From contig JAIQZO010000040.1 in assembly GCA_021777055.1 (NCBI GenBank), forward strand, positions 1-63,144: DNA of 63,144 nucleotides. The letters are read 5' to 3'. The stretch comes from Candidatus Anammoxibacter sp. GTDB taxonomy: Bacteria > Planctomycetota > Brocadiia > Brocadiales > Anammoxibacteraceae. The notes under the pieces were generated by a model. That model saw only the letters and a list, made by a program, of their open reading frames with translations. It ran no database searches and was not told the origin of the DNA. Shown here in pieces: positions 44,188 through 54,684 of this stretch; the stretch's first letter is position 1; the number at the start of each line of letters is the position of its first letter. Position numbers and translations under genes: made by a program.

Positions 44188-45654
44188 ATGAATGTAATAT
44201 TTGCCGCATCAGAAATAACCCCATTTGCAAGAACTGGTGGTTTGGGAGATATGGTCTCCGCGTTACCCAAGATGTTAAACAAATCAGGGCAAAATTGTGT
44301 TGTATTTCTACCAAAGTACAATGAAATTGATGACCAAGAGTTCAAGATTAAAAGCACGGGTAAAAGAATCTCCGTTAACATGTCTGGAAAAATAATTAAT
44401 TCGGAGATATTTGAAACCGTCTTTGGGGACGGTATACCAGTATACCTTCTAGAAAACAGTGATTATTTCCAGAGAAACGGCATATATGAATCAAATAACA
44501 AAGAGCACCATGATAACGCAGAGAGATTCGCGTTTTTCTCAAAAGGTTGCTTATGCGCAATCAAAGAGCTTGGTATATCACCTGATATAATACATTGTCA
44601 TGATTGGCCTACAGGGCTTATTCCTGTGTACCTAAATACAGAGTATAGAGACGACAGATATTTTGACAAAACAGGTACGATGTTTACTATACATAACATT
44701 GTTTATCAAGGTGTTTACGATTCCCATAAAATGAATACACTGGGACTTCCATGGGATATATTTACTCCTGATGGAATAGAGTTTCATGGAAAGATAAATC
44801 TTCTAAAGGGTGGTATTGCCTTTGCCGACGTTATTACAACTGTAAGTAAAACTTATGCATTGGAGATGCAAACTTCTGAATTTGGAAACGGGTTGGATGG
44901 CATATTAAGACACCGGAACAACGTACTTTATGGTATAATAAATGGTGTAGACTACGATATATGGAATCCGGAAAACGACCGTTTTATAGCGAAACAGTTC
45001 ACTGTTAATGATTTGTCCGGGAAAAAAGAGTGCAAAGAAGAACTTCTTTCTATTTTTAACATTAAAGCAGATTGGAACACACCATTAATAGGAATGGTAT
45101 CCAGGTTGGACGAGCAAAAAGGGATAGATTTGCTCACGGATGCAATCCACGACCTCATGAACCTGGACGTAAATATCTGCTTGCTTGGCGTTGGCAAGGA
45201 AAAGTATCACCGCGTCCTCATGGAAATTGCAGAAAAGTATAAAGAAAAGATAGGTATAAAGATATCATTTAATAACCAAATGGCCCATAAAATAGAAGCG
45301 GGTTCGGATATTTTTATTATGCCGTCCAAATATGAACCGTGCGGGTTAAATCAGTTATACAGCCTCAAATATGGAACAATCCCTGTAGTAAGAAACATCG
45401 GAGGACTTGCCGATACTATAAAGGATTACGATCAGGATAAGAAATGCGGTAACGGATTTAAATTTGATAAATACTCCGGTGTGGAATTTATAAAGGCCAT
45501 TAAAAGAGCGCTAGAAGTTTACAAAGATAAAGAGAGCTGGAGAAAACTTATGCAAAACGCAATGAATGAAGATTTCTCATGGGAACGATCAGCTAAAGAA
45601 TATCTGGAATTATATAAAAAAGTGGAGGCCGATCGCCTACAGCGTTTAAAATAA
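44188..45654 (+). CDS. glgA: glycogen synthase (ADP-glucose type)
   Basis: 488 residues, GT5 family. It transfers glucose from ADP-glucose to the growing alpha-1,4-glucan. Markers are the N-terminal ITPFARTGGLGDMVSALPK (the KxGGL loop here reads RTGGL), DIIHCHDWPTGLIPVYL, TIHNIVYQG, INGVDYDIWNP, SRLDEQKGIDLL and the C-terminal MPSKYEPCGLNQLYSLKYGTIPVVR. Length is typical. It is followed 308 nt later by glgC, which makes its substrate. No strong ribosome-binding site precedes the ATG. Confidence 0.95.
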   Translation: MNVIFAASEITPFARTGGLGDMVSALPKMLNKSGQNCVVFLPKYNEIDDQEFKIKSTGKRISVNMSGKIINSEIFETVFGDGIPVYLLENSDYFQRNGIYESNNKEHHDNAERFAFFSKGCLCAIKELGISPDIIHCHDWPTGLIPVYLNTEYRDDRYFDKTGTMFTIHNIVYQGVYDSHKMNTLGLPWDIFTPDGIEFHGKINLLKGGIAFADVITTVSKTYALEMQTSEFGNGLDGILRHRNNVLYGIINGVDYDIWNPENDRFIAKQFTVNDLSGKKECKEELLSIFNIKADWNTPLIGMVSRLDEQKGIDLLTDAIHDLMNLDVNICLLGVGKEKYHRVLMEIAEKYKEKIGIKISFNNQMAHKIEAGSDIFIMPSKYEPCGLNQLYSLKYGTIPVVRNIGGLADTIKDYDQDKKCGNGFKFDKYSGVEFIKAIKRALEVYKDKESWRKLMQNAMNEDFSWERSAKEYLELYKKVEADRLQRLK

Positions 45655-45962
45655 ATTATGTTTCGTAATTTTACAGAATACAGTAGTAGTGAACCAAAAT
45701 AGAGAATATCGCACTAATTTCCAGATTAACTTTCTATAACTTTTTAAACAATGATAATAGGTTAGTAAGCTTCTTACCTGTCTATTAAATGGCATGGATA
45801 CCGTTTGGTTTTCTTCTTCTGAGTTCTGACTACACTAAGTAGATACAAAACTTTCAACACATAAAAAAAGAGTGTAGTTTTTCACCACATCCTTATAGAA
45901 ATAGATACTGATTAAGCTGAAGTTACGGCTTTACAGTGTATTCTTAAAAAAGGAGTTCTTAT
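45655..45962. other. glgA-glgC intergenic region
   Basis: About 310 bp with a short TTCTGAA-type patch (45812-45834, TTCTTCTTCTGAGTTCTGAC). AAAAAAGGAGTTCTTATATG at the right end holds the glgC ribosome-binding site. The gap is long enough for a separate glgC promoter, but none is clear. Confidence 0.4.
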
Positions 45963-47207
45963 ATGAGTATAAAGATAAGAAAGACACAAAATACGTTAAC
46001 AATGATTCTTGCCGGAGGGCAGGGGACACGGCTAATGCCTCTCTCTAAAGAAAGGGCAAAACCCGCGGTTCCCTTTGGGGGTCGGTATCGTATAATAGAT
46101 TTTGTTTTAAGCAATCTTATTAATTCAGGTTTTCACAAAATAAAGGTCCTTACGCAATTCAGGTCAGAATCGCTGACACGTCATCTCTCATTGGCGTGGT
46201 ACCTACCTCCAATGCTTGGATATTTCATTGAAAGCGTTCCACCTCAAATGAAGATAGGCAGTGACTGGTACAAAGGTAGCGCTGATGCCGTCTATCAAAA
46301 CCTGAATCTTATTGAAGACAAAGGTTATGACAGGGTCTGCATCTTTGGAGCTGATCATATTTATAAAATGGATTTAAGTCAAATTATGGACTTTCATAAC
46401 CTGAAATCCGCAGATTTAACAATAGCCACCATACCTGTCCCAATTAACATGGCAAGTAGTTTTGGCGTAGTAGAGGTTAACAGTGACTGGAGGGTAATAG
46501 GTTTTGAGGAGAAGCCGAAAGAGCCAAAACCAATGCCTGATAATCCTGACATGGCGCTCATTTCCATGGGTAATTACATTTTTAATTCAGATACTATCAT
46601 TGAAAATGTTAGAAAAGATAGCAAAGAAGAGAGTGAGCATGATTTCGGCAAAAACATTATTCCGGCAATGATAAAGAAAGATAACGTATTCGCTTACAGC
46701 TTTTATGAAAACAATGTCCCCGGGATGTCAGAAGAAGAAAGAGGATACTGGAGAGATGTAGGCGACATAGATGCCTACTGGAGCGCAAATATGGACCTCG
46801 TGACAGTGGCTCCTGTTTTTAACCTTTATAATGAACATTGGCCCATCAGGACATATTACCACCCCCTTCCACCTGCAAAGTTTGTCTTTGCAAACAAGGA
46901 ACGAGGACGTATCGGAGCAGCAACTGATTCATTGGTATCTGAAGGTTGCATTATTAGTGGAGGAGAGGTGGAAAACTGCATCCTTTCTCCAAGGGTTCGT
47001 GTTAATAGCTATTCCCATGTTACAGATTCAATATTAATGGAAGGGGTCAATATCGGTCGATATGCGAAGGTCAAAAGGGCAGTCATTGATAAATTTGTAA
47101 ATATCCCTCCCAATTTTGAGATCGGATATGATATTGAAAAAGACAGGAAACGGTTTTATGTCTCACCTGCAGGCATAGTTGTCATACCAAAAAACGCTAT
47201 TCTATAG
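45963..47207 (+). CDS. glgC: glucose-1-phosphate adenylyltransferase
   Basis: 414 residues. It makes ADP-glucose from ATP and glucose 1-phosphate, the regulated step of glycogen synthesis. The nucleotidyltransferase motif is ILAGGQGTRLMPLSKERAKP, followed by GGRYRIIDFVLSNLINSG, YKGSADAVYQNL, FGADHIYKMD, GFEEKPKEP and MGNYIF; the C-terminal half is a left-handed beta-helix (GCIISGGEVENCILSPRVRV). Start ATG with AAGGAG 8 nt upstream. It forms a glycogen pair with glgA. The next gene, an ABC exporter, begins 50 nt later and may be co-transcribed. Confidence 0.97.
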   Translation: MSIKIRKTQNTLTMILAGGQGTRLMPLSKERAKPAVPFGGRYRIIDFVLSNLINSGFHKIKVLTQFRSESLTRHLSLAWYLPPMLGYFIESVPPQMKIGSDWYKGSADAVYQNLNLIEDKGYDRVCIFGADHIYKMDLSQIMDFHNLKSADLTIATIPVPINMASSFGVVEVNSDWRVIGFEEKPKEPKPMPDNPDMALISMGNYIFNSDTIIENVRKDSKEESEHDFGKNIIPAMIKKDNVFAYSFYENNVPGMSEEERGYWRDVGDIDAYWSANMDLVTVAPVFNLYNEHWPIRTYYHPLPPAKFVFANKERGRIGAATDSLVSEGCIISGGEVENCILSPRVRVNSYSHVTDSILMEGVNIGRYAKVKRAVIDKFVNIPPNFEIGYDIEKDRKRFYVSPAGIVVIPKNAIL

Positions 47208-47257
47208 TAACATTAGCAAGTATCATTTTCCAAGAGCAACATAAACAAAAACATTTA

Positions 47258-49189
47258 ATGTCTAATTCATTTAAAAGTAAGGCTTTAAGAATAGAGCTAT
47301 TTAAGGATTGTGCCAAAATATATAAATTTGGACTTCGCCATTGGAAAATGGTATGTCTTGCCGCTGTATGCATGGCAATATATACCTCTCTAACCGGCAT
47401 ACAATTGGCGTTGGTAAAGCCTGTAATAGACAAATTAATCACCGAAAAGAGTGTAACTAGTACTAACGACAGTATGGTTCTTGATGGTCCGCCTGAAATG
47501 TCAGCAGAGCAGAAGCAATCATATAATACCTGGATTGAAAAAACAAAATCATCGATAGAAGAAATAGATCTTGTAAAGAGGGCCAGATCTTATATTGACA
47601 GGACTACCGATTCATTTACTAGTATTGGAATACTTGCAGCTCTATTAGCACCATTCATTTTTTTATCATTCTATGGCCAAAGATATTTCTCGAATTATGT
47701 TATTTGGGGTATTACAAGGGATATAAGGAACAGCGTTTGCGAACATCTTTTACCACAACCACTTAGTTTCTTTGAAAGCAAAAAAAGTGGAGACCTAATC
47801 TCAAGGATAACAAACGATATTACAACAACACAAGGGGCCATTAATATATTGTTCAGTCATGTTCTGTTACAGCCAATGAAACTCTCTTTTGGATTAGGGC
47901 TCTCTTTTTATTTTAGCTGGAAGCTGACACTTATATCGTTTAGCCTGTTTCCATTAATCACCCTGCCTGTTCTCTTTTTTGGTAAAAAGGTAAAAAGACA
48001 CGGGAAAAGCAGCCTTAAGTTTTTGGCAGATCTTACGGATATACTCCGAGAAATGTTTAGTGGAATACGTATTGTAAAGGCATACAATATGGAAAAGCAG
48101 GAGATCGAAGAGATCCACTGTATAAACCAGAGATTCTTTAAGAAAAGAATAAAGGCTTCCATGGCGCGGGCAACCAGCAACGGAATGACAGAATTTATTT
48201 ACAGTCTCGGGCTAGCTTTGGTCGTAATTCTGGGGGGGTATGTTGTCTCTACAGGTAAAGTAACTGCCGGAGAGCTTGGCGGTTTTATAACTGCAATGGG
48301 ATTCATGGTTTTCAGATCTATTAAGCAACTTACTAAGAGTTATAATTCTTTACAGGATTCGTTGTCAGGCTCTAGCAGAGTATTTGAAATACTTGACCAC
48401 GTAGTCGCAAATAAAAGGATAGATGGAACTGAAGAGCTTAAGAGCCTGGACAATTATATCAGGTTTAATAAGGTAAGTTTTGGATATAGTAATAAAGAAG
48501 TCTTAAAAGAAATTAATTTTGAGATAAAAAAGGGATCTGTGGTAGGAATTGTAGGACATAGCGGTTCCGGAAAATCCACAATACTAAACCTTATACTTCG
48601 GTTCTACCTGCCCACCAAAGGAACTGTTGAGATAGACGACAAAGATATTATGTCATTTAAGCTTAAATCTCTACGTGACCATATAGCGTTGGTAACGCAA
48701 CAAACCTTCTTATTTAATAGAAGTATAGAAGATAACATCAGATATGGATGCACGGATTCATCAGACTGTAAGGTTGAGGAAGCCGCAAAGGCAGCAGATA
48801 TACACGATTTTATAATCAGTCTACCTGACGGTTATAAAACAATAGTTGGTGAAATGGGCGGTAAGTTATCCGGTGGTCAGCGTCAAAGAATAGCAATTGC
48901 AAGGGCCTTTATAAAAAACACTCCTATCCTTGTCCTTGATGAAGCAACCTCATCTCTGGATTCAAAATCAGAACAAGCGGTACAAAAAACATTAAACAGT
49001 TTAATGAAAGGTAAAACAACACTTGTTGTTGCGCATAGGCTTTCAACTATCAAAAACTGTGACAAAATAATGGTAATAAAAGACGGAATGATTACAGAAG
49101 AAGGTACTCACGAAGAGTTGTACCATGCTGACGGAGAATACAGCATGTTATATAAGATTCAAAAAGAGATTGACATCACCACCAAATAA
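47258..49189 (+). CDS. MsbA-like ABC exporter (fused membrane and ATPase domains)
   Basis: 643 residues in the order of a half-size exporter: six membrane helices (residues ~30-360), then a nucleotide-binding domain with Walker A GHSGSGKST, Q-loop VTQQTFLFNRSI, signature LSGGQRQR, Walker B ILVLDEATSSLD and H-loop VAHRLST. A long, charged, probably periplasmic segment of about 65 residues between helices 1 and 2 (MSAEQKQSYNTWIEKTKSSI) distinguishes it from E. coli MsbA and is seen in planctomycete and deltaproteobacterial homologues. It functions as a homodimer. Lipid A-core or another lipid is the likely cargo, in keeping with lpxD in the same window, but the sequence cannot fix the substrate. 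Confidence 0.88.
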   Translation: MSNSFKSKALRIELFKDCAKIYKFGLRHWKMVCLAAVCMAIYTSLTGIQLALVKPVIDKLITEKSVTSTNDSMVLDGPPEMSAEQKQSYNTWIEKTKSSIEEIDLVKRARSYIDRTTDSFTSIGILAALLAPFIFLSFYGQRYFSNYVIWGITRDIRNSVCEHLLPQPLSFFESKKSGDLISRITNDITTTQGAINILFSHVLLQPMKLSFGLGLSFYFSWKLTLISFSLFPLITLPVLFFGKKVKRHGKSSLKFLADLTDILREMFSGIRIVKAYNMEKQEIEEIHCINQRFFKKRIKASMARATSNGMTEFIYSLGLALVVILGGYVVSTGKVTAGELGGFITAMGFMVFRSIKQLTKSYNSLQDSLSGSSRVFEILDHVVANKRIDGTEELKSLDNYIRFNKVSFGYSNKEVLKEINFEIKKGSVVGIVGHSGSGKSTILNLILRFYLPTKGTVEIDDKDIMSFKLKSLRDHIALVTQQTFLFNRSIEDNIRYGCTDSSDCKVEEAAKAADIHDFIISLPDGYKTIVGEMGGKLSGGQRQRIAIARAFIKNTPILVLDEATSSLDSKSEQAVQKTLNSLMKGKTTLVVAHRLSTIKNCDKIMVIKDGMITEEGTHEELYHADGEYSMLYKIQKEIDITTK

Positions 49190-49256
49190 TGAAGTTTTTA
49201 TAAATTAACACAGAATTTTATTTGTTTAAATCTGCAAGATTATTTAATTAGAATCC

Positions 49257-49754
49257 ATGCGAACATTAGGAATCGATGTAGGAACAAGGATTGCCGGTTA
49301 TAGTGTTATAGAAGTAACAAACGGCAAACTAAAACCAATTATTTACGGTGCCATTAAAGTTTCCCCCAAACTCTCTTTTCCTGAAAGGCTGAAAATAATT
49401 TACGAGGGTCTAGATAACATTATCCATGAGTACAAACCTGCAAACGTTGCAGTTGAAGAGGTTTTCTTCGGCAAAAACATTAAAAGTGCAATTAAAGTTG
49501 GTGAAGGAAGGGGTATAGCAATTCTCTGTGCGGCAAAAGCAAATTTACCAGTTGCAGAGTATGCCGCAACGGTTGTAAAGAAATCAGTAACCGGTATTGG
49601 AAATGCGACAAAAATGCAAGTGCAGGAAATGGTAAAGAATATATTAGACATTTCCGAACTCCCGAAACTAACCGATACTTCCGACGCTATGGCAATTGCA
49701 ATTTGCCATTGTCATAGAACTATGCATGAATTAAACTATAAGAATTATTTGTAA
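49257..49754 (+). CDS. ruvC: Holliday-junction endonuclease RuvC
   Basis: 165 residues, typical length. It resolves Holliday junctions with RuvAB. The four acidic catalytic residues are visible: D7 in GIDVGTRIAG, the Glu of VEEVFFGKN, and two Asp three residues apart in LTDTSDAMAIAI, close to the conserved end AICHCHR. The block GEGRGIAILCAAKANLPVAEYAATVVKKSVTGIGNATK is standard. It lies alone between an ABC exporter and PilZ genes; ruvA and ruvB are not in the window. Confidence 0.95.
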   Translation: MRTLGIDVGTRIAGYSVIEVTNGKLKPIIYGAIKVSPKLSFPERLKIIYEGLDNIIHEYKPANVAVEEVFFGKNIKSAIKVGEGRGIAILCAAKANLPVAEYAATVVKKSVTGIGNATKMQVQEMVKNILDISELPKLTDTSDAMAIAICHCHRTMHELNYKNYL

Positions 49755-49966
49755 ATTACTTTAAAAGAATTGAACACATCTTAATGAATAAACCGTGTCA
49801 AATTCGACAAACCACTTTTTTTACGTTTTCTGTCCATAGCAATTTGTGGCATAAGCATAAATAGTTATGAATGTTATTCAAATAGCAAAAACAAAAATTT
49901 GAAGCGTAAAATTCATAATTATCCGTTTAATAGTCAGATTTATGTATATAAGACATTAAAAATTTT

Positions 49967-50665
49967 ATGACAGATAAACATAAAGACGTTGTTGATAAAT
50001 TAACACCACCACCAAAAAAACAACCGTTTCAATTGATTATTGACATCAACACTAAATTACACATAGGGATACCTGAATTCAGTGCAAAGATTAAGTGCGA
50101 ATTAACCGGCATCAAACAAGATGACTACTTAATTACAACCCTCCCTTTATTATATGACTCCTCATTTGTTGATAAATGTAGCAACTCAGACGGAATTGAA
50201 ATTATTTGCAGATATATATACAAAGGTATCGCCTACGGGTTCAAATCTGATATTCTCGGCATTATTACTACTCCTATACAGATAATGGTAATAGATTACC
50301 CAAAATCTGCGGAAGTTTGTAATCTCCGTAGGTATAAGAGGCACCACGTTTTGTTAATATGCAAGGTAATGTTTAACTCTAGGACGTTTTATGCAAGCAT
50401 ACTTGACATTAATGAGAAAGGATGCCAACTTGCAATCCTTAAATCCTCTTTGGATCATAGCACCATCCAAATGATGCTCTATCCATCCCCGGATAATGTA
50501 TGCGTTATTGTAAAGTTACCAGGATCAAAAGAAAATGTCCAACTCCAGGGCGTAAAGAAAAACTATAGAATAGAAAGTGATGAAATCAGCCTTGGGATTA
50601 AATTTAAAGATCTTTGTCAAGAATCAGAGAATCTTCTTAGAAAGTTTACATCTTCATTAGGTTGA
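49967..50665 (+). CDS. PilZ-domain protein, tandem copy 1 (c-di-GMP receptor)
   Basis: 232 residues, cytosolic. The N-terminal YcgR-like half (PFQLIIDINTKLHIGIPEFS, YLITTLPLLYDSSFVDKC) precedes a PilZ domain with the c-di-GMP motif RRYKR (LRRYKRHH, about residue 123) and DINEKG in place of the usual D/N-x-S-x-x-G. The Asn for Ser change may alter affinity. It resembles flagellar-brake proteins, though no flagellar or pilus gene is near. The 200 bp upstream are repeated before the next gene (ATAGTTATGAATGTTATT..), showing a whole-unit duplication with its promoter. Confidence 0.82.
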   Translation: MTDKHKDVVDKLTPPPKKQPFQLIIDINTKLHIGIPEFSAKIKCELTGIKQDDYLITTLPLLYDSSFVDKCSNSDGIEIICRYIYKGIAYGFKSDILGIITTPIQIMVIDYPKSAEVCNLRRYKRHHVLLICKVMFNSRTFYASILDINEKGCQLAILKSSLDHSTIQMMLYPSPDNVCVIVKLPGSKENVQLQGVKKNYRIESDEISLGIKFKDLCQESENLLRKFTSSLG

Positions 50666-50931
50666 TGTCTGGGTTAATATAGATCAAGTTTTTGTCTTCT
50701 TTTCTAGATGTAATGTTGAAAGTCACTCCCCTACCTAACCCCCGATAAAGCAATAGTTTCAGATATTTCCACCTAATTAACAATATTTCAATCCATAATC
50801 ATCATATAAAGAAAATAGCATCTATTGACATAAACAATTATGAATGTTATATTAATGCCAAAAACAGAACATGGAATTTATAATTATTTAGCATAATTTC
50901 AGATTTGTTTGTATATAACATCAGAATAGTT

Positions 50932-51642
50932 ATGGTAGAGAAATATAAGAAAGTTGCACAGGAATTAAAGTCATCATCTAATAAACCACCGTTTCAATTA
51001 ATTATTGACATTAACACCAAATTACACATAGAGATATCTGAATTCAGTTCAAAGATTAAGTGTGAATTAATTGGAATCAAAGAAGGTAAATACTTAATTA
51101 CAACCCTCCCTTTATTATTTGACTCTTCATTTGTTGATAAATGCAACGAAGCGGGTGGGATAGATATTATTTGCAGATATGTTTTCAAGGGTATCGCTTA
51201 CGGATTCAAATCTAATATTCTTGGTATTGTTACTACGCCAATACAAATAATGGTAATAGAGTACCCAAAAGAGGCGGAAATTTGTAATATCCGACGGCAA
51301 CAAAGGATGACGCTTTTGTTACCCTGCAGAATAAAGTTTGGAACGACAATGTTTTATGCAAGCGTGCTTGATATTAGTAATGAAGGATGTCAAATGGTCG
51401 TACTGAAATCAACCATAAGTAAAAAAGATATAGAAATGATACTATCTATATCACCTAACAATGTATGCGTCATTTTAAAATTACCAGGATCAGAAAAAGA
51501 TATTTTACTTCCTGCAATTAGAAAGAATTACAGAATGGAAGAGACTAAAGTATGTTTTGGTATGGAATTTAACAACGTTCCAAAAGAATCAATGGATCTT
51601 CTTAAAGGATTTACAGCTGAATTGCAAAAATTTTCGGTTTAA
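50932..51642 (+). CDS. PilZ-domain protein, tandem copy 2
   Basis: 236 residues from the ATG at 50932 (MVEKYKKVAQELK), which aligns with the start of copy 1; an earlier in-frame ATG at 50905 adds nine unmatched residues. It is closely similar to copy 1 in both halves (PFQLIIDINTKLHIEISEFS; YLITTLPLLFDSSFVDKCN). The PilZ motif is complete: RRQQR (NIRRQQRMT) and DISNEG, a canonical D-x-S-x-x-G. This copy therefore looks like the better c-di-GMP binder, and the two may have divided their roles. Monocistronic layout with its own leader. Confidence 0.82.
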   Translation: MVEKYKKVAQELKSSSNKPPFQLIIDINTKLHIEISEFSSKIKCELIGIKEGKYLITTLPLLFDSSFVDKCNEAGGIDIICRYVFKGIAYGFKSNILGIVTTPIQIMVIEYPKEAEICNIRRQQRMTLLLPCRIKFGTTMFYASVLDISNEGCQMVVLKSTISKKDIEMILSISPNNVCVILKLPGSEKDILLPAIRKNYRMEETKVCFGMEFNNVPKESMDLLKGFTAELQKFSV

Positions 51643-51817
51643 TCCAAATTAAGTCTTATTTTCTATTTTAAATGTTATCCCACAAAGTAATTTCCCCACC
51701 TAAGGGATCGAAAATGAATAACATTTTCAATCCATAGCGTCTCCCCCTAATACAATAGCCTCAGACATTTTCACATAATCTACAGTACTTCAGTTCATAA
51801 CAATCAGCATACAGCAT

Positions 51818-54637
51818 ATGAAAAAATTTATAATCGCAAAGGGGATCAACGTCCACAATTTAAAAAATATAGATATAAAGATCCCTCTAAATAAACTTAC
51901 CGTTATTACTGGCGTTAGCGGTTCAGGAAAGTCAAGCCTTGCTTTTAATACACTGTATGCGGAAGGGCAGAGGAGATATGTTGAATCATTCTCATCATAT
52001 GCTCGCCAATTTTTGGAACGAATTGACAAACCTAATGTGGATCATATAGAGGGTATTCAGGCAGCAATAGCGATTGAGCAGAAAAATCCTGTAAAAAACC
52101 GTCGGTCTACCGTAGGCACCGCTACAGAGATACACGACTATTTTCGCCTTCTTTTTTCAAAAATTGGTAATACCTTTTGTAAAGAGTGCGGCGGTATTGT
52201 CAAAAAGAATTCCGTCTCAGACATTTTATCTGATATATCAACTCTGGAAATTGATACAAAAGCACTCATTATCTTTCCGGTTGAAATAAAACAAAATATT
52301 GATATTGAAAACTGTATCGCTATGCTAAAAGAGCGTGGTATAGTACGCATTTTGGCCTTTGGTGAAATTGTGGACATCAGTGATCAACTTGCATCTTCAA
52401 AATTAACTAAGAAAAAGAGACTAAAACATATTTTTGGAATAGTAGACCGGGTTAAAATTAAAGATAACATAGAGGAACGCCTTACTGATGCTATTGAAAC
52501 CGCTTATACCCTAGGTTTTGGTAGGATGAACATTGCATTTCCATGTGATAAAAACAAGACATCGACAAGCTGGCAGATAGAATGGAAGTACAGCAACAAT
52601 TTTATGTGCAATGCATGTGAAATTGAATACCCAGAACCAGAACCTCAGCTATTTTCATTTAATAACCCCTTGGGGGCATGCAAAACATGCCAGGGATTTG
52701 GCAATATTATTGAAGTTGATATGGATTTAGTAATCCCGGATAAGACAAAATCCCTAAAAGAAGGAGCTATCGCCCCATGGAATACACCAAAATTTCTACC
52801 TTTTAAGGAAGAGTTAATAGAGAGTACACCAAAGCACAAGATACCCATTGACATACCATACAATGATCTTAATGATGAGCAGTTAGGTTTAATTATGGAT
52901 GGGACAAAGGATTTTTACGGTATAACAGAGTTCTTTAAAAAGCTTGATAAGAAGAAATATAAGATGCACGTAAGGGTGTTTTTAAGTAAGTACAGGGGGT
53001 ACAACAGATGTCCCTCATGTTCCGGCGTCAGGTTAAACAGCGCCGCCCTAGGTGTTAAAATAAAAGACTACAATATTGCCGACATTTGTGCGATGAATAT
53101 AGAAAGTTCATACGCTTTTTTCAAAGGATTAAAACTTAGCAAATATGAAAAAGATGTAGCCACCATGATTCTTAATGAAATAGAAAAAAGGCTGGAATAT
53201 ATGGTACATGTGGGGTTAGGATACCTGACACTGGATAGATTAACCAGGTCTCTTTCCGGAGGAGAAGCGCAAAGGGTAAACCTGACAACATCACTGGGGT
53301 CATCATTAGTTAACACATTGTATATACTTGATGAACCAAGCATCGGGCTCCACTCCAGAGATACGGATAGATTAATCTGGACACTTAAGAAGCTAAGGGA
53401 TATTGGGAATACCGTAATTGTTGTAGAACATGATAAAGCTATTATAAGTGCGGCAGATAATATATTAGATATCGGTCCGGATGCAGGTGAAAACGGAGGA
53501 GAAGTTGTCTATCAAGGAAACGTCAGTACTATATTATCAAACAAAGGTAAACAATCTAAAAATAGATCACTTACGGTAAAATATCTTTCAGGAATAAACA
53601 GTATCAATTTCTCTACTAATCGCAGAAAATTATCAAAAAAGCAGATTACCTTACAAGGGGCAACACAAAATAATTTAAAATGTGTAGACGTGAGTTTGCC
53701 ACTTAATATATTTGTTTGCGTTACCGGTGTTTCAGGCTCGGGTAAAAGTACATTAATCAAGGATACACTTTACGGAGCAGTTAAAAGAGAAATCAGTCTA
53801 CATACTGGAAATATAGGCAAACACAAATCCGTTACAGGCACGAAATATATAAAAGATATAATACTAGCAGATCAGTCCCCTATCGGTAAAACGCCAAGAT
53901 CAAACCCCATAACCTACGTTAAGGTATTTGATGATATAAGAAAATTATTTGCTTCTACAAAGAGCGCAAAGGCATTAAATAAGAAAGCAGGGCATTTTTC
54001 ATTTAATATACCTGGAGGAAGATGTGATAATTGTGACGGTGGTGGCCAGGAAAAGATCGAGATGCAGTTTCTCGCTGATATATACGTTACCTGTGAATAT
54101 TGCCAGGGCAAACGCTTTCGAAATGAGATCTTAGAGATCAAATACAAGGATAAGAACATCCATGAAGTACTTAATATGACAGTTGATGAAGCCTCCATTT
54201 TTTTTAAGGATTCTTCCAGGATTTCCGTCGGGCTGCAGTATTTACAGGAAACAGGACTTGGTTATCTACGATTAGGGCAATCAGCTACAACATTATCAGG
54301 AGGAGAAGCCCAAAGGCTTAAATTAGCCACATTCATGGCTAAAAGCAACATGGACGGCACTCTTTTTATCTTTGACGAGCCAACTACCGGACTGCACTTT
54401 CACGATATACAGAAGTTATTAAATTGTTTCAACAAGCTTGTTGATTTAGGACATTCTCTTATTGTTATTGAGCATAATATTGATGTAATAAAATGTTCAG
54501 ATTATGTGATTGACCTTGGACCAGAAGGAGGGGATAATGGTGGTGAAATTATAGGATGCGGAACACCAGAAGAGATAGCAAGAATAGAAAACTCATATAC
54601 AGGAAGATACCTGAGAGAAAGTTTAACCCAACCTTAA
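51818..54637 (+). CDS. uvrA: excinuclease ABC subunit A
   Basis: 939 residues, full length. UvrA recognises bulky DNA lesions and loads UvrB. It has two ABC modules, each with Walker A (GVSGSGKSSL; GVSGSGKSTLIK), signature LSGGEAQR and Walker B (YILDEPSIGLH; FIFDEPTTGLH), plus zinc-binding Cys pairs (CNACEIEYPEPEPQ..CKTC; CDNCDGGGQEKIEM..CEYCQGKRF). The start ITKGINVHNLKNIDIKIP-type opening (here IAKGINVHNLK) is standard. The leader is AT-rich and no LexA-like box is obvious. It is followed 47 nt later by a flippase-type gene. Confidence 0.98.
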   Translation: MKKFIIAKGINVHNLKNIDIKIPLNKLTVITGVSGSGKSSLAFNTLYAEGQRRYVESFSSYARQFLERIDKPNVDHIEGIQAAIAIEQKNPVKNRRSTVGTATEIHDYFRLLFSKIGNTFCKECGGIVKKNSVSDILSDISTLEIDTKALIIFPVEIKQNIDIENCIAMLKERGIVRILAFGEIVDISDQLASSKLTKKKRLKHIFGIVDRVKIKDNIEERLTDAIETAYTLGFGRMNIAFPCDKNKTSTSWQIEWKYSNNFMCNACEIEYPEPEPQLFSFNNPLGACKTCQGFGNIIEVDMDLVIPDKTKSLKEGAIAPWNTPKFLPFKEELIESTPKHKIPIDIPYNDLNDEQLGLIMDGTKDFYGITEFFKKLDKKKYKMHVRVFLSKYRGYNRCPSCSGVRLNSAALGVKIKDYNIADICAMNIESSYAFFKGLKLSKYEKDVATMILNEIEKRLEYMVHVGLGYLTLDRLTRSLSGGEAQRVNLTTSLGSSLVNTLYILDEPSIGLHSRDTDRLIWTLKKLRDIGNTVIVVEHDKAIISAADNILDIGPDAGENGGEVVYQGNVSTILSNKGKQSKNRSLTVKYLSGINSINFSTNRRKLSKKQITLQGATQNNLKCVDVSLPLNIFVCVTGVSGSGKSTLIKDTLYGAVKREISLHTGNIGKHKSVTGTKYIKDIILADQSPIGKTPRSNPITYVKVFDDIRKLFASTKSAKALNKKAGHFSFNIPGGRCDNCDGGGQEKIEMQFLADIYVTCEYCQGKRFRNEILEIKYKDKNIHEVLNMTVDEASIFFKDSSRISVGLQYLQETGLGYLRLGQSATTLSGGEAQRLKLATFMAKSNMDGTLFIFDEPTTGLHFHDIQKLLNCFNKLVDLGHSLIVIEHNIDVIKCSDYVIDLGPEGGDNGGEIIGCGTPEEIARIENSYTGRYLRESLTQP

Positions 54638-54684
54638 ATCAGTACTTATAGGAATTATCCTCAAATAGGCAGAAAGCAAGAAGA

